Positions 6,588 through 6,917 of a stretch of DNA of 6,917 bases are shown piece by piece. The notes beneath the pieces are model-generated. The model saw nothing but the letters and a program-made list of their open reading frames with translations. It was not told where the DNA came from and did no database searches. A program made the translations under genes and the position numbers. This DNA is from Spirochaetaceae bacterium. GTDB lineage: Bacteria; Spirochaetota; Spirochaetia; SZUA-6; Fen-1364. The stretch covers positions 186-7,102 of the forward strand of contig PMDT01000056.1 of assembly GCA_003154555.1 (NCBI GenBank), read 5' to 3'. Position 1 is the first letter of the stretch. Each line of letters starts with the position of its first letter.

Positions 6588-6917
6588 TCAGATGTCGAAA
6601 TAGAGCATGTACTCCCAGGGATGCGGTCGGAGATCGAGGGCCGTGACCTCGTTCTTCATCTTGTACTCGATCCAGGTCTCGATGACGTCAGTGGTGAAGA
6701 CGTCGCCCTTCAACAGGTAGGAGTGATCCGCCTGCAGCGCCTTGAGCACTTCGCGAAGCGACCCCGGCGTCTTGGGCACCGCGGCCAGCTCCTCGGGCGG
6801 AAGATCGTAGATATCCTTGTCCAAGGGCTGTCCCGGATCGATCTTGTTCTGGATCCCGTCCAGCGCGGCCATGAGCATCGCGGAGAAAGTGAGATACGGA
6901 TTGCAGCTCGGATCCGG
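6588..6917 (-). CDS. glnA: Type I glutamine synthetase, C-terminal fragment (runs off the right edge)
   Basis: Glutamine synthetase makes glutamine from glutamate, ammonia and ATP as a cytoplasmic dodecamer. Only the last 109 residues are inside the window; the reading frame continues beyond the right edge, so the start is not visible. Recognisable family segments are [20 protein letters not shown] (residues 2-21 of the fragment), then [18 protein letters not shown] with the adenylylation-site tyrosine, [18 protein letters not shown], and the C-terminal [14 protein letters not shown], ending as GlnA proteins usually do. An ATG at 6878 lies inside the conserved core and is not the real start. 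The gene ends in a strong terminator. Its promoter, and any nitrogen-control sites, lie outside the window. The glnE-like gene on the same strand would modify this enzyme. Confidence 0.97.
   Translation of the reverse strand, partial: PDPSCNPYLTFSAMLMAALDGIQNKIDPGQPLDKDIYDLPPEELAAVPKTPGSLREVLKALQADHSYLLKGDVFTTDVIETWIEYKMKNEVTALDLRPHPWEYMLYFDI
6807..6809 (-). other. Predicted adenylylation-site tyrosine codon of GlnA
   Basis: The TAC codon encodes the tyrosine in DIYDLPPEE, which aligns with the E. coli GlnA segment NLYDLPPEE whose tyrosine (Tyr-397) receives AMP from GlnE. Its presence marks this as the adenylylation-regulated type of GlnA and supports the GlnE assignment at the other end of the window. 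Confidence 0.85.

Noticed and set aside
5987..6646. 219-codon plus-strand frame over the isomerase gene and glnA terminator
   Set aside because: It is antisense to a confidently identified isomerase, crosses the terminator hairpin and enters the glnA 3' end. No protein family is recognisable.

Overview
The window comes from a high-GC bacterium. Its genes strongly prefer G or C at the third codon position, which leaves long spurious open frames antisense to the real genes. The type I glutamine synthetase end, the GlnE-type regulator, the uroporphyrinogen decarboxylase (URO-D)-like protein and the hydroxypyruvate-isomerase-like TIM barrel together suggest an uncultured lineage of the Planctomycetes/Verrucomicrobia/Sumerlaeota/Hydrogenedentes kind. 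That placement is inference only, because the window has no rRNA or other phylogenetic marker.

Layout, left to right. (1) Positions 1-2605, minus strand: the N-terminal 868 codons of a glutamine synthetase adenylyltransferase (GlnE)-like protein. It carries two ACT-like domains in front of its first nucleotidyltransferase domain, and its C-terminal half lies beyond the left edge. (2) A 96-bp divergent intergenic region, 2606-2701. (3) Positions 2702-3754, plus strand: a URO-D-superfamily protein. (4) Seven bases later, 3762-5711, plus strand: a 649-residue protein I do not recognise, probably cotranscribed with the URO-D-like gene. (5) Converging on it with an 11-bp gap, 5723-6505, minus strand: a hydroxypyruvate-isomerase/sugar-isomerase-like TIM barrel. 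(6) A clear Rho-independent terminator at 6535-6565. (7) Positions 6588-6917, minus strand: the C-terminal 109 residues of type I glutamine synthetase (GlnA), running off the right edge.

The window is therefore a nitrogen-assimilation neighbourhood. glnA, with a conserved adenylylation-site tyrosine, and a glnE-like gene for the enzyme expected to modify that tyrosine lie on the same strand about 4 kb apart. Between them sit an isomerase gene and an opposite-strand pair (URO-D-like plus unknown) with no obvious nitrogen role. The points most worth a second look are the ACT-ACT-GlnE architecture, which suggests direct amino-acid sensing by the adenylyltransferase, and the unrecognised 649-residue protein paired with the URO-D-like enzyme. 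There are no tRNA, rRNA, CRISPR, insertion-sequence or phage features, and every stretch longer than 300 bases is covered by a gene.
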